This document shows, piece after piece, positions 20,375-30,987 of a stretch of 64,000 nt of DNA; the first letter of the stretch is position 1, and every line of letters begins with the position of its first letter. The DNA lies in NCBI GenBank assembly GCA_016648135.1, contig JADDOH010005053.1, forward strand, positions 27,733-91,732. The letters are read 5' to 3'. The translations under genes and the position numbers were made by a program. This DNA comes from Agrypnia vestita. Taxonomy: Eukaryota; Arthropoda; Insecta; Trichoptera; Phryganeidae. A model generated the notes under the pieces. It saw nothing but the letters and a program-made list of their open reading frames with translations, was not told the origin of the DNA and did not search any database.

Positions 20375-20735
20375 TCAATTTATTTCTGTAGAAACCATGG
20401 CAGAAAATTCCACTTCACACGAGGTAGTGAAGAGAAGGAGGACTTTCATCGCTTCGTCAAACAAGCAGGGATAAGTGTCAGCAACTGAGAGCCAGAATTT
20501 TGCTAATCGCTCGCAATTAAAAATATTTTTCAGCGAAGTATCTTCTGATAAATCAATAAGCTCTTCACTTGCTTTTCTTGACATTTCAGTCGGTATGTTG
20601 TCTTGAAATGGATTTTAAATTCAGTTTATCCTGTTGAACTTTTTTATCTGTTCTTGGAAGTCGGCGTTTAAGTTATTTTTTAACTTTGTTAAATGAGTGA
20701 AAATTGCAGACACTACATTGATATCTGGATGTTAT
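20375..20735 (-). pseudogene. hAT transposase C-terminal fragment (ZBED5/SCAND3-like)
   Basis: The minus strand reads DINVVSAIFTHLTKLKNNL, an interrupted NPFQDNIPTE, then SEELIDLSEDTSLKNIF, LAKFWLSVADTYPCLF and VLLLFTTSCEVEFSAM. The order LIDL..D..LK..F, FW..V...YP, VLL.F.TS..CE..FSA is the hAT dimerisation region. There are stop codons upstream and an abrupt end at the nested PIF-derived element, so it is not functional. Confidence 0.8.
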
Positions 20736-20843
20736 CTATAATAAACACGACACGACCCGGACGAGACGTGTTGCGCGGTGTTGTGACTGCGACCCGCCTA
20801 ATATCCGCTCGCGACCCATAGTTTGGGAAACACTGCCTTAATA

Positions 20844-21247
20844 TGTCATATTTAATATTGTTATTTAATTTATTATGTTTTATTCATTACTGTTACTACT
20901 TATGTATTTTATTTTAATTTACTTATATTATTATTATGTATTACCTATTTCAAAACTATTTTTATGTGAAATATGCTAGGATATAAGTTAATAAGTTCAT
21001 TACTATCTATTTACACTCTCATACATTTATACATTTCATTTTCTTATGTCTGTTAATATTTCCAAATAAATAAATAAAATAAAGACATTTTCTGTTACCA
21101 AAACTATTTAAAATCATTGATTTTGTGCATTTTGTGATTCTGCGTACATTTATCGATCGCATATTCTGTACCCTTTATATTGTGCCAAATAAAATAGACT
21201 ATGTGTGGCAAATCAATGTTATTATAGAGTATGAAATTGAATTGAAT
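20844..21247. other. AT-rich LINE-tail-like sequence
   Basis: Ends near 21065-21085 in AAATAAATAAATAAAATAAA, like a non-LTR 3' tail. The upstream part has no recognisable coding. It could be the sequence into which the hAT element inserted. Confidence 0.35.
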
Positions 21248-21618
21248 TGAAAAGTAAGAAATGAAGATATTAGGGATGAATTTAAAGCTGATCTTAGCAT
21301 AATTGATAGAATTAAAAAAGAGTCGGTCAGGTGGTTTGGGCAAGTTGTGCGAATGAACGAGGAAAGAATGGTAAGGAAAGTATATAACGCAGGTGTTGAC
21401 GGTGCCAGAAAGAGAGGGCGACCGCGACCGAGGGTGGCACGGCCAGATTAACCAGATACTGGAAGATGGTCCCGTTAGAAGCGTCAATAACGGTCGAACT
21501 TGCATGCGAAGATGTAGGAATGTGGATGAGGCGAGAGTTGTGTGTCAGGACAGAAGAATGTGGCGCTCTATCCTCTCTCCTTACCCCCACGGGGAAACGG
21601 CGTGATGGTAAGTAAGTA
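21248..21618 (+). mobile_element. RTE-like LINE, ORF2 C-terminal fragment
   Basis: Frames read SVRWFGQVVRMNEERMVRKV, DGARKRGRPRP (frameshift), QILEDGPVRSVNNGRTCMRR, RVVCQDRRMWRSILSPYPHG and a stop. A (GTAA)n tail follows at 21607-21618. One frameshift and 5' truncation. Confidence 0.75.
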
Positions 21619-21927
21619 AAATAGATTAAAGAATTACGTAACTCCACTATGAGCCCCCCACCCCTCACGAGGCCCAGCGTAGAATTCTACCTACAAATAA
21701 ACACTGTTATAACTGTACTTGAGTTTCAAGAGAATCAGTAGCTATACAATTTATTTCAAGTTTATAATCTCATATATAAATGTTTATTTTTCAAAATTAT
21801 AACGATCGTTATGAAACTCTACAAAGTTGACGCCGATTCAATCAATCAATACGATGAAAAATATTTTATAAAGCCATTAGTAATTCCGATATGGACAATT
21901 GATAATTCGATTACGTATTTTATTATA
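21619..21927. other. no recognisable feature
   Basis: Non-coding; no repeat copy recognised. Confidence 0.45.
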
Positions 21928-22130
21928 AACTGGCTGTAACCCTTCAAAACTGACGGTACTTTTACATGTCGGTTCCTAAAGAATAAGTATTTATTTATTT
22001 TATTAAAAAAAACAAAAAAAAAATGTTTGAAATAAGAAAAATAAAAACTACGGGCGTCACACGAAGTTAGGGGGACAAACAGACAGTCGGACGGACGGAC
22101 AGACATACAGCGAAATTATTGTAATTTGGG
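21928..22130 (-). mobile_element. Helitron-like repeat, inverted copy
   Basis: Begins with the inverted terminus (CTGGCTGTAACCC ... TGACGGTACTTTTACATGTC) and ends with GGACAGACAGACAACG-type sequence, here with GGACGGACGGACAG. Same order as the (+) copies read backwards. Non-coding. Confidence 0.55.
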
Positions 22131-22865
22131 ATATTATTTATTAACATTATAATTTACTATCACTCCTCACTGAACGACCATTCCGTTTAACGACGTACGC
22201 CTATTGAGTGCACGTCGCTCGCACCACGAAACGCACGAGCAACCAATATCAACATTCATGTGGGAACAAAGCGATCGTATTCATCTGAAGAAAGGGCATC
22301 GCACAGCTAGAAACAATATTCAGTCGTAAACTTGCATGTTTATGCAATTGAATACTTTGTTTGTTTAACCGCTGTACGGGACCATTGTCACGCTATTAGA
22401 CTAACGTCCACAAATATGTTAGTAATTTTATTTGAATCGTTTTAAAGCGAATGTATGTATTAATTTTCGATATTAATTGCATTCGTGCTAATTCAACGTT
22501 TACCAGAATGTAAGTGAGAGAAAAAATGCAAAATTGTGTCGCTTATCTATCTATCTAAATGTAACGATTTCGATGTCAGACCGTAACCTGCAGCAATGAC
22601 AACACAAGATAATCAGAATGTGACACGCAATCAGCGCGCGGCTCATGTTGCGCGGTCACGCAAGGGTCGTAATGAATTACATATTATTATTTACCGCGAT
22701 GTTTAACTTTATTAAAAAGTCTTTATTAAAAATTACACACAATAAATTCACTTTCAAATTATCAAGGTACTAAAGTAAAACGCCGCTTATTCAAACCCAA
22801 TCATTCGAAATTTATCATAATTCAAATTTGTTCAAACCCACAAGTCTCAAAATGTTAATTTCAGA
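22131..22865. other. no recognisable feature
   Basis: A moderately GC-rich patch near 22190-22260 and 22600-22670 is unrecognised. No ORF of note. Confidence 0.4.
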
Positions 22866-23045
22866 GAAGATTTTTTTTTTAAATAGAGATGCGAACACGG
22901 AATACGTGTGACATCAATATTCTTACTATTTTCAAACTAAGCTAAACGCTTGTGCTGTGAAAATAGGACTAATTGCTAGTCTGGAGTGAGGTACAAACCC
23001 GCGACCTTTGGATCACGAGGCGAGAGTCCTAACCACAAAACCAAC
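22866..23045 (-). mobile_element. tRNA-derived SINE, full unit
   Basis: The minus strand has a tRNA-like head (TTGTGGTTAGGACTCTCGCC ... GCGGGTTTGTACC B-box region), then a body (CAAGCGTTTAGCTTAGTTTG ... GATGTCACACGTATTCC) and a terminal A run. The head matches 8528-8617 and the body matches 52978-53075, so the unit is repeated in separable pieces. Confidence 0.7.
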
Positions 23046-23631
23046 AAAAAAAACGGTAATTCGATATTTTCAACTAAACCAACTAAACTTTGTCACTCTC
23101 TCTATACCAGCCCCATTCATTAGTACATTATACCCCAGAACATTAATACATTATACAATATAAGTATAGTTTTGTTGTGGGAAATGTGCTGGGAAGGAGA
23201 CCACACAGATATCCTCGCATTAGGTATAAAAGTCTCAAGGAAAAAATCTACTTGCAAAAGGTCTGGAATCCTGGAGAGAGTTGATTAAAGAAATCTTGAT
23301 GACTACAACTTATAATCCGAGCTGCTACAACCATCCCTGAGACATTGGCACTACAGATTGACAAACTATTGGATTGGACATTCTGGTCCATTGGACTGGT
23401 CCCAGGAATCACGAACGTGTGCGCAGCCTCCAAGCCAACACAGCAGCTAGGTGTGTGAGTGAAGCCTGAAGTGGGACCCGAGTATTATCAGATGACGCCT
23501 AATAGGGGCCCGCCTTATCGTACGAACACTGATTGGAATCGATAGCTGGAATTAGCGTATTATCGTGGCAATACAATGGAATCTTCCACAATATACATAA
23601 TATCAAGCAAAACACAAATTCCAATAGAATA
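23046..23631. other. no recognisable feature
   Basis: No motif in the 61-codon minus ORF. Non-repetitive within the window. Confidence 0.45.
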
Positions 23632-24057
23632 GCGAAGTGCGAAGATTGCAACACGCACACGTTCACCAGTGTGAACACTGCAAAGTGTGCGCTACACTTG
23701 TAGTAGGTACCGAAACACTACGCACTTCATCTACTTCAATAAACTACACGAAGTGAACTAATTGTAGCACTACAAAAAGTACTATTCTTAGATATTTTCT
23801 TCATTCAGCCACCGCGAACGTTTCTCCACATCAAATCACAAAGAGGCGACAATTTCAAAGATTCGTTTTATCTACATCAACTTCATAAAAATATTGACCA
23901 AAAATTTAATTTCACTTTCTTAAAAACCTCACGCTTCAATTTGAAATTTGAAATTTGAGGCGTGGTGTAGTGCGCAGTTCACTCACAAACGTGTGAAGTG
24001 TACACTTCAGTATAATGTAGCACTACATTGTAGTACTTGGTAGAGCGGACCCATCAA
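23632..24057. repeat. dispersed repeat with GTAGTAC ends, copy 2
   Basis: Shares the left TGCAACACGCACACGTTCAC and right GAGCGGACCCATCA borders with 1136-1983 but lacks that copy's insertion and minisatellite expansion. About 425 bp; class unknown. Confidence 0.5.
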
Positions 24058-24180
24058 TACAACAGAGATAATACGCATAATCAGATACTATTCTGTATTT
24101 AATAATGTCTACATGATGACACAAAAAATGCACATTCTGTGTATAGTTTTCTGGGATATTCTGCCGTGTGTATGTGACCT

Positions 24181-24229
24181 CTCTGGCCAACGTTTCGGAT
24201 CCCATTGCAGGGTCCATCATCAGGGCTGA
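24181..24229 (-). ncRNA. hammerhead-ribozyme-like core of Penelope type
   Basis: The minus strand reads GCC-CTGATGA, then T and a stem GGACCC/GGGATCC around TGCAAT, then GAAAC-GTT-GGCC. This keeps the invariant CUGAUGA and GAAA boxes, a stem II with one bulge, a minimal stem III (AC/GU), a GUU cleavage-type triplet and a short stem I (GCC/GGC). Penelope-like elements are known to carry such minimal hammerheads. A decayed inverted pair lies at 62030-62110. Confidence 0.5.
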
Positions 24230-24249
24230 TCTGATGAGTGAGTGTTGAA

Positions 24250-24565
24250 GTGTAGGTTAAGTATTACCTTGCAATACCGTACCGAAGTCAGGGTGTCTCC
24301 AAGTTTGTGTTATGTTAAATACTGGATTGCAGTACCGTGTCGAAAGCAAGGTGTGTGTCTTCATGTAGTGTGTTATATATCTACTAACGGATGTCGGACT
24401 GCGGATGCACATTCTGTGTGTAACAATGTCCTTCAATAACGTCCGCAGATGTTATCCCTTCATCCAAGTGTTGCGGCATAATGCGGCATATATGTGTACG
24501 GTTTCTGATGTGCATTTTAATTTCATAACACCATTAATACGAATGTTCAGATGCTACGTATTTCT
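24250..24565. other. unrecognised, with a small direct repeat
   Basis: TTGCAATACCGTACCGAAGT (24272) and TTGCAGTACCGTGTCGAAAG (24327) form a diverged direct repeat, possibly part of the adjacent Penelope-type remnant. Confidence 0.35.
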
Positions 24566-24569
24566 ATTT

Positions 24570-25190
24570 TGTGAAATGGAAGCATGGATGCTTACCGAAG
24601 AATTGATAAGGCGACTTGAAGCATTGGAGATGTGGTGCTACAGAAGAGTACTCAATATAGCTGGGTGGACCGAGTTACGAAGTAAGATGTTATGGTCCGG
24701 ATGAATGGAGAAAAATAGGTTATTAAAACAAAAAAAAAACGAAGACTTCAATATCTCGGACATGACATCCAGAGAAGTAGGAGATACTGCACGTCATGAT
24801 GCAGGGAAAGATTGTCGGGGCCTGGAAGAAGGAGCACATCGTGGTTGAGAAACCCGAGACAGTGGTTTGGCCAGTCTACTGTAGAGCTATTCCGCTATTA
24901 TTATTATAATAGCTACAGCTCTAACCCATCAAAAATGACGGTACTTTTACATGTCGGTTCCTAAAGAATAAGCATTTATTTATTTATATCAAATAGAAAA
25001 GAATAAAAAAAATCTATAAAGAAAAGAAAGAGGAAAACAAAAGAAAAAAATACTATAAAGAAGTTACGGACGTTACACAAAGTTAGGGACAGACAGACAA
25101 CGAAATTATTATAATTGGGATTCTGGCCGCAGTAAAAGAAATGATGATGACCAACGTCTATTGAACGGATAGAACACAAGAAGAAGAAAT
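24570..25190 (+). mobile_element. RTE-like LINE (subfamily B) fragment, split by a Helitron-like insertion
   Basis: Reads MEAWMLTEELIRRLEALEMW, CYRRVLNIAGW, then after frameshifts RRLQYLGHDIQRS, SGPGRRSTSWLRN and STVELFR up to 24895. It resumes at about 25125 with the terminal AAVKEMMMTNV-like end and an (AAG)n tail at 25174-25187. The middle is the inverted Helitron-like copy 24903-25124. The parts join in the normal order of subfamily B. Confidence 0.7.
24903..25124 (-). mobile_element. Helitron-like repeat, inverted, inserted in the RTE-like fragment
   Basis: Starts with the inverted terminus (TAGCTACAGCTCTAACCC, ATGACGGTACTTTTACATGT) and ends with GGACAGACAGACAACGAAAT. It lies between the two halves of one RTE-like coding fragment. 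Confidence 0.6.
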
Positions 25191-25759
25191 ATAATCTGTA
25201 TTGTCATGGTAAGCAGAAGGAATTGCGCTCTGTCCGAATCCCTTGAAATATCACTTGGGAAGAACACTATGGTAGGCTCTGGTATAGTCTACAATTATCT
25301 ACAGCATTCGGGAAGCATCTACAAACGCCTGGAACAGCCTAGAAGCAGCGGGAACCTTTTCCTAAACACAAGAATTATCTAGGAGGTTCGATAATCAAGC
25401 GTTTTGGTAGAAATAGCGGGATTACGCCGCACGGAGAGTCTGGTTTCGACAGATCGTTCAGTGCAAAGTGAGTCGCGGACGACGGCCAGGCGTGCCCTGA
25501 ATCGCGAATTGCGAAGCGACAGATATCGAGCGAAATACACGGCGGGGGCTTACCTAAGTGCGTAAGCACTCGCCACTTAATAATTAATTAACCATTAATT
25601 ACTAAATCGCTAATTAATTTCCAGTGTTTTTATTTGTCTCCAACTGTGAGTTGAAGGACGAAGTAAAAAATTAAGTATATATTATAATATCGCTTCAGGC
25701 AAGGACAAAGTATCAGTATAGTAGTATAAATCGATTGGTTAATAAAAAAGAAAAAATAA
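25191..25759. other. no recognisable feature
   Basis: Contains an unrecognised, fairly GC-balanced block (25200-25560) with no copy in the window and no convincing ORF. Confidence 0.4.
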
Positions 25760-26400
25760 CTTTCACTAAAAAATACATTTATAGTGGTGGTGGTAACCTT
25801 AATGTAATAAAAACTTAATCTATAAAAAACTTCTATATACCGGTGAGTTATCTTTAAAAATATCTAACATTTTACCAAATTCAATTTCTCTTCTAAAATT
25901 AAAAATTTATTTAACAACAAAGACCTCTCAAATAAATGGGAAAAGAGCGGTATCTATACATTAGAATGTAATGATTGTGATGCACAATATGTAGGAATTA
26001 CTACTAGAAATTTTAAAACTAGGATAAGAGAACATTAATTGTGTTTAAAAAATTATAATTATTCGGAATTTTCTAACCACTTGTTGGAAACTGGCCACAC
26101 TTTTAATAAAGATAGATCTAAATTTAAATACACTAATATCAACAAATTTTTCAAATTGTCCGCCCTAGAAACTTTAGAAATAAACAAAAAATTAAATTCT
26201 AATATTAACATCGTTAACAAAATAATAGCCCCGTGTAAGTCACCATTACTAACCATGTTCCCTCCCTCGCCCCTCCCACTCCACAAATCACCCCCGCCCC
26301 CTAAAGACACCTAATACAGTACTTTCGCATTTTAAATAACGCTCGTAAATGACACGGACGTGTCGAAACCGGTAGCGTAAATTCTTTAATAAGTAGCAAA
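25760..26400 (+). pseudogene. Penelope-like element remnant, GIY-YIG endonuclease
   Basis: A frame from about 25900 reads LSNKWEKSGIYTLECNDC, then DAQYVGITTRNFKTRIREH, a stop, then YSEFSNHLLETGHTFNKD and a Ser/Pro-rich tail to about 26313. GIY and YVG with the C..C spacing and the downstream Arg helix match the GIY-YIG domain at the C-terminus of Penelope-like reverse transcriptases. One in-frame stop; the reverse transcriptase is absent. Upstream FTKKYIYSGGGN (about 25765) fits the preceding linker. Confidence 0.85.
26336..26380 (+). ncRNA. degenerate hammerhead-like motif downstream of the Penelope remnant
   Basis: AACGC-TCGTAA-ATGA, stem GACACG/CGTGTC around GA (26351-26364), GAAACCGGTA, then GCGT. 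The layout equals a minimal hammerhead: stem I ACGC/GCGT, stem II, GAAA, a palindromic stem III ACC/GGU and A as the cleavage base. The CUGAUGA box is degraded to ATGA, so cleavage is unlikely. Confidence 0.4.
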
Positions 26401-27172
26401 TTGTACATTGTAAATTTAAACTCTTTAATAAAGGACGAAGTACTCAGAAATTCGATGACCATCAGAAATCACGAGTCCAACCGAGAACAAAGGACCCTTA
26501 TCAAAATATTATTAGTTAAGACTAAGGCGCAGCTGTTCTGGGGCGGATCTTGCCTGACGGATGCTGTGAAGAAATCTGATCTATAAATAACTACTGCATA
26601 ATTTAAACTGCAGTGTGCAAGAAAATTTCCCATGCTATGGTATTCTGTTGATAATAGGTATATATTTTTATTATTCCTCTACGACTAATATTAAACGAAT
26701 CGCATTTTGAATGTGTTTTAACAGGCACCATTTTGAAACGAGACGGCGAATCAGACTGGCTAACGAACTTCACTACTTTTCTTTCGTTAAGGCTGGACAT
26801 TCGGCGATTTTTTTTTACGAAAATCTTGAGTTTTTACTATTCGTTTATATCAGAATATATATTTTATACTGCTTTTTTAGGGCAATAACTTGATAGATAG
26901 AACCTCTGCTCTTATGTAAAAGTGAACATTATTTACAATAATTAAGGAAAAATAAGCATTAATTAATCGACAGGCCGCGGCCAAAAAAATCGTTTTTAAT
27001 GTACTAGGGGGCACAAAGTTTTAATGAATATTTATATGTACACATAATATGTTTTTTATACTTATAAAGTATACTTCATTATCTTGAATCCGTACTTAGA
27101 TAATGAAGATTTGTTCAATATTAATAAAGTTACTAGCGACGCGTGCAATTTAGCCTGGCGGCAGTTTTTTAT
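26401..27172. other. no recognisable feature
   Basis: AT-rich. Short ORFs only. No repeat copy recognised until 27173. Confidence 0.45.
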
Positions 27173-27713
27173 GACAATTGGTTCACAGATGACACCAAAA
27201 TTCGGTTTTTTGGGAAGAAATCAAATAATCATTTAATTATTTTAGATTTCTGCTACATTAATCAAATCTGTTTCAGACGATTCTAAATCATTTGACGCTG
27301 GAAATTCATAAGGTACGATATTGATGATAATCGAATCTATCAAAATCTTGATTACATTGACTGACAAATGTTTTTAGAATTTAATCTTCAAAGCATGAAG
27401 TGTCTTATGTCTCAAAACATCTGACATTTTAGAAATATATTAAATTACTGTAAGTTTAGTGTTACGTTATATGTTTTAATTGGTCTTTAATTGTTAAGAT
27501 TTTCATTCGCCAAAAGGAATGTAAGAGGAAATAAGACGAAAAGAAAATTCAAATGGAGATAAAGAGATATTTTTAGAGATTTTTGAGATAGATATTTTTC
27601 TAGACATGTTTCATTTTTAGTCGATTATTTAATTACATGATGTTAAACTTAATTTACAAAGAAAGGGAGTAAAATAAAAACTTGGTTTTTATGGGTTAGT
27701 TTTTTTTCTCCTC
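27173..27713 (+). mobile_element. 'CTCCCTTT' family, copy 2 (long 3' variant, 5' truncated)
   Basis: ACAATTGGTTCACAGATGAC, ATTTGACGCTGGAAATTCAT, ACATCTGACATTTTAGAAAT, then GAAAGGGAGTAAAATAAAAA and CTTGGTTTTTATGGGTTAGT with a T run. It matches the 3' part of 33281-33800. Non-coding. Confidence 0.6.
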
Positions 27714-27801
27714 GCTTCCGTAACGAGCGGAATGCGAACAAAGAATTCCACTAGTGATAGCGCGCACCGTCTCCCGACCTTGGGGCAGCGCGGTATTCTA
27801 G

Positions 27802-28554
27802 AGCCATGTATTCACTAGGGGACAAATCGCGAAACATTCCGCTCGGCATGTCGCATCAACGTCTACGCTCATGTTTCGGGGACAATGACGCGGTCATTTG
27901 ACGTGTACACACCGGGACTCGCATATCTTGTCGCGGAAATGTCACCCGATGAGGTTACGATGACAGCTGCGGTATCTCATTTTGCGAAAACGGGGTTCCG
28001 CGCGTTTTTTGGGTCGCAATTTCAAATTAACGAGGTTTTACTGTAGTAAATTGAATATTATTAAAAACAAGGTCCTTTTTGCAAATAATTATTGTTTTCC
28101 ACACGTCGCGGAAATGTCGCCCTACGAGGTTATGATGACATCTGCGTATCTGCGTAATGAGTTTATCGAAACGTAAGAGGAGAAAAAAGAGGAGAATGCG
28201 AAATTATTTACTGCAAAGAGAAAGAAGGACGGATATGCGATTCTATGCGATCTTCGATCGATACAGCTCGGTGAGTTCAAGAACAATTTCGTTTCCCCAC
28301 ACTGTCATCTTGACAGATACATACAGCGCATGCGTATTCACTTGTAAACATACCACGTGGTACTGACGCTCCGCGTAATGTTGCAGTGAGCTCGCTCGGG
28401 TACCGTGCGCATGGCAACGTTGCCACGGCACGTAGAAATGCCGCGCTATGTTGTGCGCGATGTCGCGGAACAGTGCACGACTATGCAACGTCACGTAGAC
28501 TCTATGCCGCGCGTGCTGTTGAGGGACAATTTGTCCCCTAGTGAATACATGGCT
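27802..28554 (+). mobile_element. PIF/Harbinger-derived element, copy 5
   Basis: 753 bp, perfect 26-bp TIRs, TAG left and TAA right (one base differs). The frame is broken by several indels: LSKRKRRKKRRMRNYLLQRE at 28157-28230, then a 4-bp-type insertion near 28235 and another near 28320. Confidence 0.8.
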
Positions 28555-29694
28555 TAACTGGTACTGGTGCAGCATTATTACTGAGAGCCAAGCTTCGCAG
28601 AGTTACCGCCATCTCTGCTGAGGCGCTGCTGGGTGAATTAGGGCCGAACGCATCAATTTGGATTATAGTCGGCGAAAACAGTGAATGGAGACCCACCGCA
28701 TTCCCGGGACCGTTTTATGAACGAAAGCTCCCATATCAATCCTACTCATACGTCGCCAGGTTGACATTTTTTACTCTAAAGGCCAGCTTCGTGCAAAGAA
28801 CCCGGCCACAAGGAGAGGCCTGCAAAAGTCCATTCACTGTCCCTCTCCCACAGTAAGAAACGTTCAATGAAAAGTAAACAAAGTTATTAGTGTAACAAAA
28901 TAAAAGTAAACAAAATAATTAGTAATATTCGTATTCGCCGAAACTATTTATAACTGAACGCAACGCAAATTACGGATTGGCTGTGCACGTGTATCCGAAC
29001 ACACCTACGCACTCAATTATCGGGGATTCCCCTAACATTGAAGAATGGATTTATTGAGTTCTCAAGTTGTCAATTATTACTTGTTTCACAGCATAACATG
29101 AGTTCTTTCATTTAGCTTCGTTGGGTTATTAATAAGCTTAGATGAGCATCTAGTTTCATGTAGTTTTTGTTTTGTAATACGTATTGTTCTTTCCATTTTT
29201 TTCCGTTGTGTGTAAAAGTGTTTACTCTTATAAAATAATTTCAAATTAAATCTAATAACATGGCAAAAAAACTGACCCAGAAATATAAATATATAAAATT
29301 TTGAACATACTTTAATTGTGTGTATAATTTTTGTAAATAAACTGAATGAATTGATAAATCAGAAAAATATCTTATGCATGTATAAAGAATATTTCTTTAG
29401 AAACTCCAATCAAAAATACAGATATCTCATTACCAACGGCGACATCTGCACTGGTTTATGGGAACGACAAATTTTCACCACACAGATGGCGTTACTAAAA
29501 ATACAACTCACATATGAAACAAGGTGTGCAAATTAAACATACATACAAATACCAAAAAAAATTGAAAGTTGCGGTAGTCTATCATGGGTGGTATTGGAGA
29601 ACGTTACATTGTGTAAAGTGATCATTTTAGCCAGCCATGCGAAAGGTCGTTACCACTATGGATACCCAAAAAGACTCGTACCTACTTTCTTATA
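28555..29694. other. no recognisable feature
   Basis: 28570-28870 is GC-richer than its surroundings but has no ORF or repeat copy. 28870-29690 is AT-rich. A 72-codon ORF at 29318-29536 is unrecognised. Confidence 0.4.
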
Positions 29695-30210
29695 CAGGGT
29701 ATACCAGAGCTAGCAGCAGAAACTTGGCCGGTAGATTCCTGCCTGTGTTATGAGTCTAAAATGTTCAAGCAACCACGACCTAATATCAATAGTTATGGAG
29801 ATATGCATTATTCTTTCAATATTTCTGACTATTTTTTGCAAAAAGTTGAACTATCATTACAGTAACTTACGTCGATTATGAAAAATTCATTCGCTTTAAT
29901 ACAAGTCGAATAAAATGGTAAAAACCTTGCAAAAATTGAAAAAAAAGTTTTTTTTACAAGGTTTTTTTTATCATTTTATTTAAGTCGTATTGAACCAAAT
30001 GATTTTTTTTATAATCGATATAAGCTACTGTAATGACAGTTCAACTTTTTGCAAAAAATAAGTCAGAAATATTTTTTTTGAAATGCAAACTTTGATATCG
30101 CATATCTCCAGAACTATTGACATTAGGTCTTTGTTGCTTGAACTTTTTAGACTCAGAACATGGGCAGGAGTCTACCGGCCGAGTTTCTGCTACTAGCTCT
30201 GGTACACCTG
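29695..30210. mobile_element. foldback MITE 'CAGGGTGT', complete copy 2
   Basis: Nearly a 516-bp palindrome, with TATA on both sides. The left arm reads ACCAGAGCTAGCAGCAGAAA ... TCAAGCAACCACGACCTAAT ... GCAAAAAGTTGAACTATCAT. The right arm is its inverse down to CTGCTACTAGCTCTGGTACA. The centre is TTGAAAAAAAAGTTTTTTTT. No coding. Confidence 0.85.
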
Positions 30211-30727
30211 TATATAAAATAGTAGCTTCGTCTCTAGGAGATATCTATAATATATCTTGAATGAAATAATTTGCCCGTAGTAAGTATTAACACTCCGTTA
30301 CACGCGCGGGGCACAGGCGTGCCCCAGTGAAATATTTTTGCCTATTATTTCATAAACAATGTATATACAATCTTGCCGCTTCTAATAGCTGTTGTTAGTG
30401 TCCTTGAGTATTCGCCAGTGACACGACGGTGAACGGACGTGTTCTCTGGAAATTTTTTAGTGTCGGTGGGCCACGCCCGTGCCCCGCGCGTGAGATACCG
30501 TAACTATTTCATTTTTGAAGAAGGTAAGTCATTTTTGTTATTTTCTTTTCTATTTTGAATTTCAAGTAAAGATTATTAATAATATATATAATTCTATAAT
30601 ATTTAGCTTTATAATGGTTTAATAAAAAATGTGTTTTGTTTGTTTTAGGTACTTATAAACCAAAATGAACAGATAAGAACGACAAATAAGTACTTAGTTA
30701 TTATATTCATAGAAATATCTTTATGTT

Positions 30728-30757
30728 GCATGCTACGTTTTTTTTGAACGTAGCATG
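30728..30757. repeat. 11-bp-arm hairpin at the probable deletion joint
   Basis: CATGCTACGTT and AACGTAGCATG are separated by a T run, between the 5' non-coding part and the Cys-rich coding part of the piggyBac-like element. It may mark the internal deletion point. Confidence 0.7.
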
Positions 30758-30765
30758 TTTTTTTG

Positions 30766-30987
30766 GGTATAAATCAAAACGATTGGACACCTCAGGAAGA
30801 TGACATACCCCGAAAAAGGACTAAAACAGCTAGGTGCCATGACTGTGGAAGAGCCAAAGATCGCTCGACTAGAACCACATGCCAGAAATGTTACAAGCCC
30901 GTGTATAATGACCATAAATATAGTATATGCATTCAGTGTTACAACCAAAGTCAAAATGATCTCAATAAGTCAACTAATGAAAGCTAA
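30766..30987 (+). pseudogene. piggyBac transposase C-terminal Cys-rich domain
   Basis: No ATG in frame; TAG lies 15 bases upstream, so it is an exon remnant. It reads NDWTPQEDDIPRKRTKTARC, then HDCGRAKDRSTRTTCQKC, then a His and CIQC. Three CxxC pairs plus His give the cross-brace zinc-binding pattern of the piggyBac C-terminus, known to bind the terminal repeats. The catalytic DDD domain is missing. Confidence 0.8.

Larger units (their letters stand above)
18847..20835 (-). mobile_element. hAT element with perfect 8-bp target duplication and two nested insertions
   Basis: The ends CAGTGGTTCCCAAAG and (inverted) CAGTGTTTCCCAAAC are hAT-type termini. CCTTAATA is present immediately outside both (18839-18846 and 20836-20843), the 8-bp duplication hAT elements make. 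Inside are a LINE tail (18864-19361) and a PIF-derived copy (19553-20322), both inserted later. The minus strand at 20375-20735 encodes the transposase C-terminus. The N-terminus and core are missing, so the element is defective. Confidence 0.88.
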
